Shown one piece after another: positions 23,460-34,894 of a stretch of 64,000 nt of DNA (the stretch's first letter is position 1; each line of letters opens with the position of its first letter). The DNA is from Cryptomeria japonica (Eukaryota > Streptophyta > Pinopsida > Cupressales > Cupressaceae). The position numbers and the translations under genes were made by a program. The notes beneath the pieces are model-generated. The model made no database searches. It was not told the DNA's origin and saw only the letters and a list, made by a program, of their open reading frames with translations. Location of the stretch: assembly GCF_030272615.1 (NCBI RefSeq), contig NC_081412.1, positions 18,143,932 to 18,207,931 of the forward strand, written 5' to 3'.

Positions 23460-25440
23460 AACATTGAAAAGGATTCGGGATATAGATCCCATGCTCATTT
23501 TTATCCAAATGTCCTCTTTATTTGCAAAATTCTTCCTCCTTACCCCTTTCAGAAACTTAGCTGAATTCTCCAACTTCTCTTCCACTTCTCCTCTTTCTCC
23601 TTGCCTCACACTTTCACTCTATCTCTTATCACCACTCCCTTTCTTCCACATATATGATTTATTTCTTTCACTAAAAATCTTCTTATCTGCCATCATAACT
23701 CTAACTTTGTTGTCTTCTGGTACTACCTTGCTAAAAGATTCATCTGCAAGATCATTCTTCAGATCCAATCTATCCTCTGGTATAACCTCTGCATCCTTCT
23801 TCTCAGCACTGCAACTCTTCACAAGACTCAAATTCTTCACTTCTCCTTCTCCTTCAAAGACATCAAAGTGAACTTATGTCCATCCTTTTCAATAGTGATC
23901 AAGTTCTTTCTACAATCATAGATAGCTACTCTATCAAACTGCCAAGGTCTACCTAGTAAAACATGACAAGCACTCATAGGCACAACATCAGACAAGACTT
24001 CATCCTTGTAAGGCCCAATATTAAAATTCATCAAGCACTACTTTCTCACCTCTACCAAATGATCATCTTGTAGCCAACTCACCTTGTAAGGACAAGGGTG
24101 CTCAAGCCTTTTCAAACCAAGCTTCTCTACCATCTCCTCTGATACAAAAATTTCAGCACTTCCACTATCTACAATAATTACCTCTTGATTTGCAAATAGT
24201 CCAGAAAAGTTTCTTCCTTTGAGTACGTTCAGTTTCTTCTTTTCTCTACTCCATCCAGACTCTTCTAAACATAAGGGATTCTCCCTGCTCCGCTGCTAGC
24301 ATGCTCTCGCCTGCAACTCTAGTTTTCAGATCTTCACATGCTAACAAATTCCTTGTCTTTCCCTTGTTACCCTGAGGACATTCATAAGCTCTATGTCTGC
24401 TTTCCCCACACTTGAAACATGTACCCAAGAACTCCTTACTGCTACCTCCTTTCCTTTGTGTCTTCTACTCTAGTTTTTTACTCTATTTAGGTTTTGGTTC
24501 TTCAGCAGTCTGCTTCTCCATACTACCACTTATTTTCCCTCTATCTGTTGCATGCCTCTCTCTTCCCTTAGGGTTATTCTACAATCTTATCTTCACTTTA
24601 TCTTTTTCCTTCAGCGCATATTGATAAGCCTCCTCAATTGTATAAATATTCAGCATACTCATCTCATCTTAGATGTTAAATCGGAGTCCATTTATGTATC
24701 TAGCCACCTTTTCCCTATCCATCTCTCAATGACTAGATATGATCATCACCTTGTGGAATTCTTCAGTATACTCCAGACTCATGTCCTCTACTTCAGGTTG
24801 TGTAACTTTTTGAACAACTCTAGCTCATAGTCTCCCCGAATGAATTTAGCCTTCAATCTTGCAGTCACTTGCCTCCATTGGGTGATTTTCATCTCACCAT
24901 TCTCCACTCTATCTCTCTGCAACTCTTACCCTTTCAACTTAGTTTGTGCTAACCAAACTCTTTGTGGATCCTTAACATCTTAAAACTTGAAGTAGTCCTC
25001 CAACTCTCTGATCTAGTCTATCAGGTCTTCTGAATTCAATGAACCTAAAACGTTAGAAACCTCCACTTTATGAACTTTTCCTACTTAAGCCACTGCTTTA
25101 AGAAATCTTACTTCATCTTCATCTATCAGTCCTTCAGCTTCTTTGACCTCAAGCTCTTCTCCTACCACCTCATATTCATCCTCTGATTTTGGATTACTCC
25201 ACAAACCAACCAAAGTGTTTTAGATCTCATTTCTTATCTCATTCTTGAAATCCTCCATCATCTGCTCTACCCTCCTAAGGTTCATCCTTCTCAACATCAT
25301 CTTCTCCCTTTTCTTTGTTGCAACTTCCTCAACTTGATGATCTGACTACAAGATTCCAATTGCCTCTTTGTCGGTGATCTATCGAACACACTTGTAGCCT
25401 ACCTCAAATTGATGATTGGCTCACCCAAAGGAATTTCTCA
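23460..25440 (-). pseudogene. gag-protease of Gypsy element I, heavily broken
   Basis: Reading the minus strand from 25440 down, a Retrotrans_gag segment is recognisable at about 24800-24580 (EYTEEFHKVM, EKVARYINGLRFNI, EEAYQYALKEKDK). A CCHC knuckle (CFKCGESRHRAYEC) is intact near 24420-24378. The aspartic protease follows: VIIVDSGSAEIFV near 24180-24142 with the DSG triad intact, then MNFNIGPYKDEVL and CHVLLGRPWQFDR at 24034-23940. After it comes a charged region (23840-23619) that normally links to RT, but RT is missing and the frame runs to the LTR near 23460. Many stop codons occur. Family membership is clear; the product is dead. Confidence 0.85.
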
Positions 25441-25450
25441 AGGTTCACAG

Positions 25451-25465
25451 CCAGCTTTGATATCG
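25451..25465 (-). promoter_or_regulatory. primer binding site of element I
   Basis: Minus strand CGATATCAAAGCTGG lies two bases inside the 5' LTR. It is a slightly altered TGGTATCAAAGC-type site as used by plant Gypsy elements. Confidence 0.6.
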
Positions 25466-25467
25466 TT

Positions 25468-27228
25468 TGACGAAACCATGACCCAGCGGGTCCTGAAAGT
25501 GAATAATCTAGATGATGTAGTAAGAGTAAAACAACGAAAGAAACACAAACACATAACAAAGGAAATGCAAAATCAGACATCGACAACATCATATATTCAC
25601 CATAAATCAATCACAATATGCGGGCAAACATTTTGGCTTACAGGCCTAGTTACAGATACATTCCAAAATTCAATACATTTGAACCTCTAAATGATATTCT
25701 AATTACAAATCATTAATCACATCCTCATATCCTTTCTTTATATCCTAAATGATCTAATATAATAACATATATAACATCTAAAACACATCTGGGTCAGCCA
25801 CAAAAGGATTACATTCCCCAAGACAGGAAAATGAAGCATACAAAATAGGTCAGACTCAAAGCATGAAGATCTCCTCTGCCAAGAAAACAAATGAAGTGCG
25901 CACCACCATGAAAGGTCGGCCAAGGGCCAAGGAACATCGATAAGGTGTCAAATAGATCCACAAGCCAAGAAATCTCCAACTAGCTATTAAGCTCAAAACT
26001 GCTCCGAGAATCAAGAAATGAACAATCTAGAAGTGATAACTTGTCGGAAAAGAATTTCAATAAACTAAAAAATTGGAATAAGGAATAAGAAAATGTTTGG
26101 AAACTAAAAATTTGATCCACAATGAAAAAGCAACAACTACTAGAGAATTCTGGTAGTAGCAGAGGGTAAAAGAACAAAATTATGTCACTTTTCATGTCAA
26201 CTTATCAACACAAGTGAATTTAAATAATTTTAACTAAAAACTAATTTTAGTCAAACATATGGTCTATAGAGATTCATTATAGCTATCTTGTATATGGGCC
26301 ATAATTTTTCCAATTGGAATTGTCTACTAAATGTATACTTTATACCACTTTAGGCCTAATTACCAATTTTATATATTTTTTTAAAAAGTTGATGTTTCAA
26401 CAACTCCTACTCTTATAAATAATTTTTTTTTTGAAATGTAAAAATACCCTTTTATATATCTATGAGTGAATTTTCTAAAATATTTATCTTTTAATATTTT
26501 GATTAGTTTTTATATTTTATTTTTAATTTTTATGGAAAGTAGGTCATCGATACTAAAATATAAGGTTGATTATCTTTTACAGGAAAAATAGTAAAATTTA
26601 TCAATTTTTTTTGAAAAAAATAAAAGCACTAGAGAAAAAAGTCTATGTCAAGATGATATAGTGCTTTTCTAATTTGGATAAATAATTAAGAAAAAAGGTG
26701 ATGCCAAATGGAAAGAGTTATATTTCAGTACACACAACTTTTCAAATTTATTGAAAAATATGTATACATAAAAAATAGTTAAAAAAATATTTTTGCACTA
26801 AAGTTTCAATTTATCAATACACAAAAAAAAATTGAAGAAAAAAAGGGTAAAATTTAATATATAAAGTGTGACACCTCATGTAACTTCAATTTCAACATTT
26901 TATTAGCAACTAAATTATAGAGTTTACTTTATAAGAAAGCATAATCAAACAAATTTTAAATTTTTTAAAAAATTACAAACATAAAATACAAAAAAAAATA
27001 TACATTTTATTAGTTTACATTATTTCAAAATTCAAAACATATATTTCACTTTCTATTGATTCAATTTAAAAAGTTGAATCAACATTGGCCATTTCCTTTA
27101 TAAAAGTGTGACACAACTTTATGCTTTTACCCCATAGAGATGGAAACACTGAACAAGAACAACTAAAAAGTAAAATATATTTTTGGTTGATGCAAGATTG
27201 TTCATTGACCGAGGATGCTTCTGCATCA
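25468..27228 (-). repeat. 5' LTR of element I, split by an insertion
   Basis: Parts 25468-26163 and 27134-27228 together match the 785-bp LTR at 22631-23415. The second part ends GATGCTTCTGCATCA. The 970 bp in between are foreign to the LTR (next entry). Confidence 0.82.
26164..27133. mobile_element. non-coding DNA transposon with terminal inverted repeats
   Basis: The left end GGGTAAAAGAACAAAATTA followed by TGTCAC is mirrored on the right, whose reverse complement reads GGGGTAAAAGCATAAAG followed by TTGTGTCAC. The first nine terminal bases are perfect, with more weak pairing inside. The interior is AT-rich with no coding frame. It interrupts an LTR whose intact partner lacks it, which proves insertion. 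A target duplication is not clear (AGAG-like bases on both sides). A second, partial family member lies at 12497-13200. The superfamily is undetermined. Confidence 0.75.
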
Positions 27229-27689
27229 AGATTATGTTATAAATAGATTGAAGCGGATATAGGGAGATAATGTTTGGTTCATCTCATTTTAAATGAATTC
27301 CTGTTTTGGTAGGGTTTTCTAATATTTTTCGTGCAAACTTTTCTTATTTTTTTCACATCAACATGTTAAACATAACTTGTGCAATATGTTGAGGTAAGTT
27401 ATTTGTCATGGTTCTAGCGAAAGTATTTTTTTGGAATTTGTACATGGAATGATCATTGTTTTTGTGTTTTATTTCATTATAAAACAATGGTGTTTTTATA
27501 AACTAAATGAGAGTTTTATGTGTTTAAAAATTAAAGACTTGTGGCAAGAATCTATATTTCAAGGCTAAAGTCACTTAATTTGGCATTTGCATAGAGCTCT
27601 TCAATATTTTTCTTCACTTAAACTTTGAAAGTTCTATTACTCAAAAATTTATTGCTCTTATAAGAAAGGCACAAAAATAGCGACAACGA
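27229..27689. other. right flank of element I; no gene recognised
   Basis: 27236-27268 (GTTATAAATAGATTGAAGCG...) resembles the left flank of element I. Beyond it the sequence is AT-rich with no motif. Confidence 0.5.
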
Positions 27690-28030
27690 GGGAGCGATCA
27701 TTTTGGTCATTGGTTTGATCCTATTAGCCAAAGCTTTAGCAATAATTTTATAGGAAGTGTTGAGTGATGTAATAGGCCTCCATCTATAAACCTAATCTAA
27801 ATTTCTCCCCTTAGGAAGAATTTAATTAAGCCTCTATTAATATCTAGACCCAATGAACCTTGATTCACATCTTTCAAATAGACACGATAGAAGTCTTTCT
27901 TAATGTGTTGCCACATTGTTTGATAAAATTCTATAGAAAGCCCATCAACTCTAGGACTCTTATTTGTAGCCATAGAGAAAATTGCATGTTCGAGATCTTC
28001 CATAGAAAGATCTCAATAAATTAAGATGAC
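27690..28030 (-). pseudogene. LINE (L1-type) reverse transcriptase fragment
   Basis: Minus strand reads AIFSMATNKSPRVDGL, IEFYQTMWQHIKKDF and DINRGLIKFF (28003-27797). After a frameshift it continues RWRPITSLNTSYKIIAKALANR with MTKM. These are the hallmark blocks of plant L1-type RT upstream of the catalytic FADD box: NKSPGxDG, FYQ, P-K-G and WRPISLLN-K. The catalytic box, endonuclease and the rest are missing. Remnants upstream to about 28140 (EDMIEEIILKKVDQE) fit the same frame. It is a short dead fragment. Confidence 0.8.
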
Positions 28031-28141
28031 TATATTCTTGATCTACCTTCTTGAGAATTATTTCTTCTATCATGTCTTCTAGTATCAAATAAACATCTTA
28101 CTACTGTGGGTCTTCTTTAAATGGATTCTCATAAAAGATTT

Positions 28142-28527
28142 TGTTGGAGTAATTTTAAGACAATCATCTAATTATTTATTAATTAGGTCGTTTAATTGTT
28201 TTTCACTTAATCTAAACATGTATTTTTTATTATCTAGAGTTTTCTTTTCTAGTATTAGTTTGATTTTTAGTTGAGCTTAATTTAGCTCCTACTTTGCATT
28301 ATTTTAGTTCTCCCAAATTTACAATTAGAATTTGCTCCTAGTGTTTTATTCATCCTTTATAAGGATTCATTCATTCATTGTTATTGCATCAACAATATTT
28401 AATTGTCAAATATTGCATAATTCTCTAGTTGTTATAGAGCATATAATCTTTGTTTGATCTCCTTTGCGTGATAGGTGTTTTTCTTGTAGATTATTCTTAG
28501 ATATTATGGTTGATCATCAACTTCTAA
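28142..28527 (+). repeat. possible LTR of Copia-like element M
   Basis: Starts TGTTGGAGTAATTTT and is followed by ATGGTATCAAAGC (28528-28540), a primer-binding-like site. Only this one copy is seen, and the 3' end is set by the binding site rather than by a partner LTR. Confidence 0.4.
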
Positions 28528-28540
28528 ATGGTATCAAAGC

Positions 28541-29388
28541 TTTTATGTTAAGTTAATGTCCACATGCTTGAGGGATCCAATCCAAAGTGAATTTTTTGTG
28601 TTCTGAAACCCTAAGATTAGTTGTTGTCTCATCAAAATTGGAGTAGTTGAAAATTAGGTCAAATTGGCTGAGGGCACCATCATGCTTAGTAGGCTCAAGT
28701 GCCCTAAAATAGCTTGTCAATTTGTCAAAATCAGAGATTGGGAGATTCTTTACAAAATTTTTTAGAAATTTTCCATTTTTGAAAAGCTTTTGTTTTTGAA
28801 AAGTTCTCATTTTTAGAAGTATTTTGTGTTTTGAAAGTTTCTATTTATGAAAAATTTCTATTTTTTGGTAAGTTTCCAAAAAATGAAATATTTCTATTTT
28901 TGGAAAGTTGCTATTTTCATAAATTTCCATTTTTGGAAACCCTTCAAACCTTCCAAGCCTTAATTGACATGTGGTTGGTTTTTGGCTCAAAACTTTGTCA
29001 TACGGAGTCAAAATCAGGCAAATGAGATATTGTTAGAAATATGGTTCTAATGCCTTTCTAATTCTGCAAGTGGTTTGATCAGATTCTCCACCAATTTTTC
29101 ATACCATACATTAAAATTTAACCTTTAATTTTGTGCTTTTGGAGCCATATTTTTCCCATCCGAACTCTATTTTTTGACTTCTACATGTCATCGAAAATCT
29201 CTCAGAGTCCTCTATTCTAATATCTAGTCAATTTTTCTATAATATTCACTAATTACTTAGTGATCAATATCAATTTTTTTATTTATTGATTTTGTGATTT
29301 CTCAACTTATACAAGTGCAAAAGGGTTTATTTCCTTGCCGGGGGGTGTTAGAATCTCATCTTTTAGATTCCTATATTTCTCTAACCCT
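28541..29388. other. leader-like region of element M; T/A-rich degenerate repeats
   Basis: Between the binding site and the gag remnant. 28770-28950 is built from loose repeats of TTTTTGGAAAGTTTCTA. No coding motif was seen. Confidence 0.35.
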
Positions 29389-30312
29389 AGCCCAATGGAG
29401 AATCCTCTATTGAGAAACTCACCCCTTATAACTATCATAGCTAAAAGACTACAATGATCAGATTGCTTTGGTTTAGGGGTTTTGGTCTTGTTTATATCAA
29501 ACCCAACCTAACTTGACTACTAAGTTTAAGATTATTCAACCTATGGACAAGATAAATCAAGTTATAGGTTTGATTGGCCTACATGTATTAGATAGTCTCT
29601 AGTTCCATATTGATTCGTGCACCACTACTAGGGCTATGTGGCTTAAATTTGAGAAATATTTTGGGAGTATTAATTAATTTTGTACACTTCATCTTGAGAC
29701 ATATTTGACATCATTAACACCTGACAAATTTTTTTCCATCGAGGAATGTTTGGAGAATTTCAAATCTGTTAGATCATGGTTACAGGGTTTTGGCAAGCAA
29801 TAGACTAATAAGGAGTGGATCTTCTTGATTATATCCAAACTTTGAGGCCAATTTTAGTTCTTTACTTCATAATTATATTCCACCATGGATACTTTGATAT
29901 CACATTCACTATGCCTTCATTTAGGGTATTTTGTGAGTGCTTGACATGAGAGGAGGCCAATCTATCACAACTTGATTCACCTTTTTGTTCTAAACCTCGG
30001 GCCTTGGTTGCTCAGACTCCTACATCTACAAGAAAACAAAAGAAGAAGAATAAAAGGTATAGAGGTACACAATCTCCTCTTCCATCTTTAGAGTCAAATG
30101 GACATAACTTAGATTCCTCCACCTCTTCCAAGAGGTCTTTATCTAGGAAGGGCAAGCCTAAGTGTGATTATTGCATCAAGTCAAGCCATGGTGAGCATCA
30201 GTGTTATGTAAAGCAGATTGATGAGCTGAAAGAAATTGGAAAGAATAATATTCAACTTCCTTCATCTAGTGCATGTTGCCATTTACATGAAGATTGCATT
30301 AATGATACGGTA
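29389..30312 (+). pseudogene. Copia gag remnant of element M
   Basis: From about 29389 (MENPLL) the plus strand carries broken gag sequence: MDKINQVIGLIGLHVLD, then TRAMWLKFEKYF (the LW..L..YF gag core), then KRSLSRKGKPKC. The last piece, 29980-30312, is open and contains a CCHC knuckle CDYCIKSSHGEHQC with correct spacing. Stops and shifts occur before it. The frame stops abruptly at about 30312, where the LTR of element C begins, so C probably inserted into M. Downstream pol of M is not in the window. Confidence 0.65.
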
Positions 30313-31727
30313 TGTTGTCATTGATGTCAATTGAATCGGTAATGGTACTTATAATATTGTTGATATTGTTGTTATTAATATTGTCTTTTAACTGGTACTT
30401 ATAATATTGTAACTGGTAGGAAGAGCTTTGAGGAAGATGTTGTAAACCTGTATGTAAGTATGTGAGTTGAACTAGCAAACCAATGTATAAGGTTAAGTCC
30501 TTTCTATGCAATGTAACTGGTAAACCCTACCAGTTGTTTTGTTAAACCCTAACCAATCAAGTATGTTGGTTTAAGATCTAATGATGAGCGGTAATGATGG
30601 TGGCATGTGTGGTCTTTGTATGAAGATAAGTTCAGATTGTTTTGGCGCGTTTGTTTGTTTGATTGTCTAGGGAATGAGAAAAATGGATTGCATCTAATGC
30701 AAAGCGCATGATGAGTTACAAGTCCAATGAAGTGGTGATCATAGAGCGGTTAGAAATTTATTGAAGAATGTGTATAGATTGCTATGTAAATCCAACGGTC
30801 ACACTTGTACTGACTTGTTTGTAATCTCTAAGAGAGAATTAGGTTTTTGTTGTGTTACCAACCTAATTGGTTTGTATTTAAGGTTGATGAAGTTATTTGT
30901 AAAGTGGGTTGGCAAAGTTGGCAGAAATTAGTTGAGTGTGTCGTTGCCTAGCCGGAGAATGAATTTGCAGTTTGAGTAAAGGCAGATTGAAGCTTAAAAG
31001 GATCTAATCAAGCAAATATAGTGCTATTTAGATAGATCAAGAAAACCTGTTGTTTTCTAACAATTACAACAGAATTGAAATCCCCTAACCGGGTAAGCTC
31101 TAAGAAGCTTGGTTACTTATAAATCCTCTAACAAGGTGGTCCATTAGCTTGGATTATCAAACCCTCTACTGAGGTTACTCCTAATAGGGTATTTTCTTTT
31201 TATCAAGGCATTTTGTAAAATCCCTTAACCGGGTGATTCCTAATAGAATCAATTCTTAACAGGACTCATTGTAAAAGCTTTAATAGGCTTCGCTCCTAAT
31301 AGGGCGAACTTCAGAAGAGTTCATATAGCTATCTTGCGAGTCTCATCTCACTATGGTTTTTACCTATTTGGGTTTTCCACGTATAAACATTTGTGTCATG
31401 TGGTGAATGTTTTTGTGGTTATGATCTTATTTGTTGATTTTATTAACTTTAGATAAGGCATGATAACTGGAAGCATTGAGAGATGGAATATGTTGATATA
31501 TGATTAAGTATGTTGATGTTTAAAAGACTGAATGATGTTTACTGTTAAGTTGCTATAACATTTAACTGGTTAATGTTGAGTATTCTTATGAGTATTGATC
31601 TTGATAGTGAAAGTTTACTTTGAGTGATTGAATTTGAGGTTGGGAAGTTTGTATCATTTTTTCAGTTTACTGATTCACCCCCCCTCTCAGTAATCTACCA
31701 GATACTTATTCTTTCATCATACCATCA
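30313..31727 (+). repeat. 5' LTR of Sirevirus-like element C
   Basis: Starts near TGTTGTCATTGATGTC and ends ACCATCA before a clear primer binding site. The start could be up to 10 bp earlier. It shares its 3' half with the inverted LTR of element H (32457-33562), including CCCTAACCGGGTAAGCTC, the two-stem hairpin at 31352-31381 and the C-run followed by TCTCAG. Several partial direct repeats (CCTAATAGGG, CCTCTAACAAGG) occur at 31080-31320. Confidence 0.75.
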
Positions 31728-31729
31728 AT

Positions 31730-31741
31730 TGGTATCAGAGC
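31730..31741 (+). promoter_or_regulatory. primer binding site of element C
   Basis: TGGTATCAGAGC, an exact match to the common plant Copia site complementary to initiator tRNA-Met, two bases after the LTR end. Confidence 0.85.
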
Positions 31742-31799
31742 ATCTTGGGTCCTCTTAAATCTAAAAGCCTAACAACTTGAGGAAAAGATCTTCTAGATC

Positions 31800-32456
31800 A
31801 TGATGAAGAAGGAAGGTCTGAAGTTAAACAAAGATAACTATAGGATATAGAGAGACAAAATAAAGATTTACATCAAGAGTCTGGGAATTTAGTATTGGGA
31901 TCATGCAGAAACTCAGTATATTGCACCTACTGGAACTCTGATTGATGATCGGAAGAAATAAGAACAAGAAAATTATCAAGCACTGGAGGCTATTATTAGT
32001 TCCCTATCTGATATTGAATATGTAGATGTTCATGGTCTTGAAACTGCATATGAAGTATAGAAAAAAATTGAAGAGATTTATAGCATTGTTGAACATGTTA
32101 AGATTCCTAAAGAAGAGAGCCTAAGAGGAAAGTTTGATGACATGAGAATTTCTTATGGTGAGAATATCCAACAGTATGGTCAAAGGATAAAAGAGATAGT
32201 TGGTGAAATAAAGAGTCTAGGAGGGAAAGTGGAAGATGCCATAGTAATCAGTAAGTTACTGATAACCCTTCTACCGGTCTATGCTATCCGAGTTGTAGCT
32301 ATTCAGGAGTTGAAGTCCATTGACAAAACTAAGGTAACTCTTGACTATATCATTGGCAAACTTACTGCTTTTGAATTAAGTGGTTATGATGGTAGTGTAC
32401 AAAAATCAAAATATGCATTCAGAGCTTTTGTTTCTAATGATATACTTGAAAAGAAT
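31800..32456 (+). pseudogene. gag N-terminal region of element C (UBN2-type), truncated
   Basis: Two adjacent ATGs at 31800 and 31803 start MMKKEGLKLNKDNY. In-frame stops replace residues at several points (after NYRI, SLGI, DRKK, YEV). From 32142 the frame is open: MRISYGENIQQYGQRIKEIV, then SKLLITLLPVYAIRVVAIQ, the middle of a UBN2 gag domain. It ends at TGA 32457-32459, where the sequence switches to an inverted LTR. The C-terminal gag, knuckles and pol are missing. The leader between PBS and ATG (TAACAACTTGAGGAA) is shared with elements D and F. Confidence 0.8.
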
Positions 32457-33562
32457 TGAGAGTGGGGGGGGGGGGGGGTGAATCAGTGACACTAAAACAA
32501 ACACAACTTCAAACATTAATTGGTATATGAACTTAACCAAGAATTTAAACAAAATACATGCTATCCAAAATGAAATAACAACATCCACATAAAGTAGAAC
32601 AACCACCATAATACAAGTGTTTATACGTGGAAACCCAAATAGGTAAAAACCACAATGAGATGGAACTCACAAGTTAACTATTTGTAGTAATAGATAACTG
32701 ACCTATTAAGGCCTTACAAAGTGCTCTACTAGGAGTGAATCTTGTTAGAGATCCCAAGCTTTAGTAGAAGCTTATACCCTGTTAAGAGTACTACCCTATT
32801 AAGAGTAACCTTGCTAGAGGATTTTAGAATCCAAACTAATGGATCACCTTGTTAGAGGATTTGTACAATGAAGCTTGTTAGAGCTTACCCGGTTAGGGGA
32901 TTTGATTCTATTATAATGATTAGAAGACAACAAGAATGGATTGATCTGTTCTGAGTAGCATAATATTTTCTTGATTAGATCCTTCTAAGTACATTCAACA
33001 CTGCTCTTCATCTTAACACTTATCGCTCTTCAACAAAAGATTTCTCTCTAGATGCATATCAGTATTCACATACCATCATCCTCTATCAATTTCAAATGAT
33101 TCACTAAGATGTCTTTAAATAGACATTCAAATCTTATGTTGGCCATAGGAAATCAAAACACAATTTCCTAGGTGCAGTGTATCTAGACAAGTAATCATAA
33201 CTGATCACAAAAATGACCGTCAAGAAGTCGGTGCTGGTAACTCATCACAAAATCAGATACCAATTAGAACAGTCAATATTGTTTGGAACAAAATATGTGA
33301 ACCATTGTCCTAGAATCTTTTGCTTGATCTCCATCTTCATCTTTATCTTCATTTTGATGTTGACTTAATATAACCACAGCTTATCTCTTAAGCACATACT
33401 GATTGATGCAGAGTACCAGTCAAAGATATACCTTAAACATATTGGTTAACAATGTAAATCAATGAAGTTACACCGGTAGTCATTGCAATCATATGTGAGT
33501 GTGAGAGTGTTTCATCAATAACAACAAGTGATTAATACATTACAATCATCATCAAACCAACA
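32457..33562 (-). repeat. 3' LTR of element H, U5 end truncated
   Basis: The minus-strand start TGTTGG is at 33562. It shares with the C LTR the block around CCCTAACCGGGTAAGCTC and the hairpin (arms CGTGG 32626-32630 and CCACA 32650-32654 on the plus strand). It ends in the poly-G tract, so the terminal CA end is lost. Confidence 0.75.
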
Positions 33563-33574
33563 ATCTCCCCCTTT
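33563..33574 (-). promoter_or_regulatory. polypurine tract of element H
   Basis: AAAGGGGGAGAT on the minus strand directly before the LTR, identical to that of element F. Confidence 0.75.
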
Positions 33575-33686
33575 GGTGTTGATGACAACACTTAGAAAAT
33601 TTGGAGTAATACAATACCGCTAAGTGTGCATACACAACATATATACATATGTACTCATATTCTTCTTTTTAATGCAATACTCCCCC

Positions 33687-34370
33687 TTAATACATGCATA
33701 AATATAAAATTTGCAAAAAGCACACATATATATTACTCCCCCTTTGACAACAATGCCAAAATGATAAAGTAAAATATATACATATAGATAGAAAATCTGT
33801 ATCAAAGTGTTCAACATATAGTCCAAATTTAAAAAAGGTTCGTGCATTGGCTAGTCTCATAAAAATATCATTGAAATTATGTTTTATCTGGGATAAAGCA
33901 TTTTCCCATGATTCCAGTATGTTAGCAGTATACTCAGAGGTAGACATCAACTGGGAATAGAATTCTTCCATTGAGTCTAGTATGCAGGTTTTAGGAGTAG
34001 CAAGAATATCTTCTTCATTGGAGTAGGCTCTCTAAAGAATGTCGACCTCTGAGGTGAGCTGACTCTTGAGCTCTCTTAGAGATCAGAATCTCTTAGCCTT
34101 CTCATTATCATTCCTGTTCAGTCTGTCATGCAAATCATCTATAGACCGGTTAAAGGCATGAATGGATTCCTGGAGTGGGACATATGCCTTGCATAACTTT
34201 TCTATTTCCTGCTCGGTTTCAACTTGACTCTTAGAAATGTCAAAATAAAATAAAGTAACATTGGAGGTAGAGGCAAGATACTTTCCTCCAGATTTAATAG
34301 TGTGAGATTTTGCCAAGATCAAGGGCACAATGAAAAGTATAAAAGAGAGACAAAATAATGACAAGAACAA
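33687..34370 (-). pseudogene. C-terminal piece of an envelope-like frame, element H
   Basis: Two broken pieces. The upstream one (34370-34083) has no ATG and includes SQVETEQEIEKLCKAYV and NRSIDDLHDRLNRND, a helical coiled-coil-like stretch. The second (33971-33687) starts MEEFYSQLMSTSEYT. Its place just before a polypurine tract and LTR matches the envelope-like frame of element F, and both have the same charged helical style. I see no direct sequence identity with F strong enough to prove homology. There is no catalytic motif and the function is unknown. Confidence 0.4.
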
Positions 34371-34660
34371 TCTATATTCTCCTCAATATGCAAATGATCA
34401 ACTAGATTAACCAATACAATGAATATGGGCCTGCTTATATAGGCAAGGCCATATAAATGTATGAGCACACAATCATGGCATGTGGCTCAATGAGAAACAA
34501 GGGTAGGTAAGAAATACTAGGGGTAGGTAGGAGAAATAATATAATATTCCACAAGAGGTGGATGACCCATCGAATGTGGAGTGTAATAGCAAAATAAGAC
34601 CACAAAAGGTGGAATTTATTCTACAAGCTATATCCCTATGTGCACACTTCCCTAAGTGTC

Positions 34661-34894
34661 TCAAATCCAAAATTCGAAGAGATGCATTATCCTAAGAGGA
34701 ACACAATAAAATGGTTTCAAAGATTCAAAGGCCCTTTGTGATATTTGTAAAGTTGGATGTAATTCACAAAAATTTGTGTACAACATTGTTTGGCTTGATT
34801 CCAAGAAATGTTTGGGATGCGGTGTGCGGTCTCGGTTGCCGATTCTTAATTTCAAAACGTCCTTTACATTGGGTGACACTCTAGAATTAGAGTG
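34661..34894 (-). pseudogene. in-frame continuation of protein K past TGA
   Basis: After TGA 34895-34897 the K frame stays open for 73 codons with no ATG. It includes RVSPNVKDVLKLRIGNRD, HPKHFLESSQTMLY and ISQRAFESLKPFYCV. The composition is clearly protein-like and richer in conserved-looking residues (His, Pro, Trp, Cys) than the middle of K. The simplest reading is that TGA replaced a sense codon such as TGG and this is the original C-terminal domain. It is not recognised by me beyond that. Confidence 0.5.

Larger units (their letters stand above)
22631..27228 (-). mobile_element. Gypsy LTR element I with gag and protease only
   Basis: LTRs at 22631-23415 (785 bp) and 25468-27228 (791 bp once a 970-bp insertion is removed) flank a minus-strand internal region of about 2 kb. 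A primer-binding-like site, retrotransposon gag fragments, a CCHC knuckle and an aspartic protease are visible. RT, RNase H and integrase are absent: after the protease the frame soon reaches the 3' LTR. Flanking pentamers GGATT and AGATT fit a 5-bp target duplication with one change. It would need proteins from elsewhere to move. Confidence 0.82.
32457..34370 (-). mobile_element. 3' end of Sirevirus-like element H: envelope-like remnant, PPT, LTR
   Basis: On the minus strand, a degraded frame (34370-33687) is followed by AAAGGGGGAGAT and an LTR that begins TGTTGGTTTGATG. The LTR is of the same family as C's but inverted, and it lacks its last 45 or so bases, breaking off at a run of about 15 G at 32464-32478. 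The 5' parts of H are absent beyond about 34370. Confidence 0.7.

Noticed and set aside
23024-23871. Plus-strand frames over element I
   Set aside because: Antisense to gag-protease and LTR sequence.
34473-34670. Further extension of protein K
   Set aside because: The frame after 34661 is different and its composition drops to random; there is no continuity with K.
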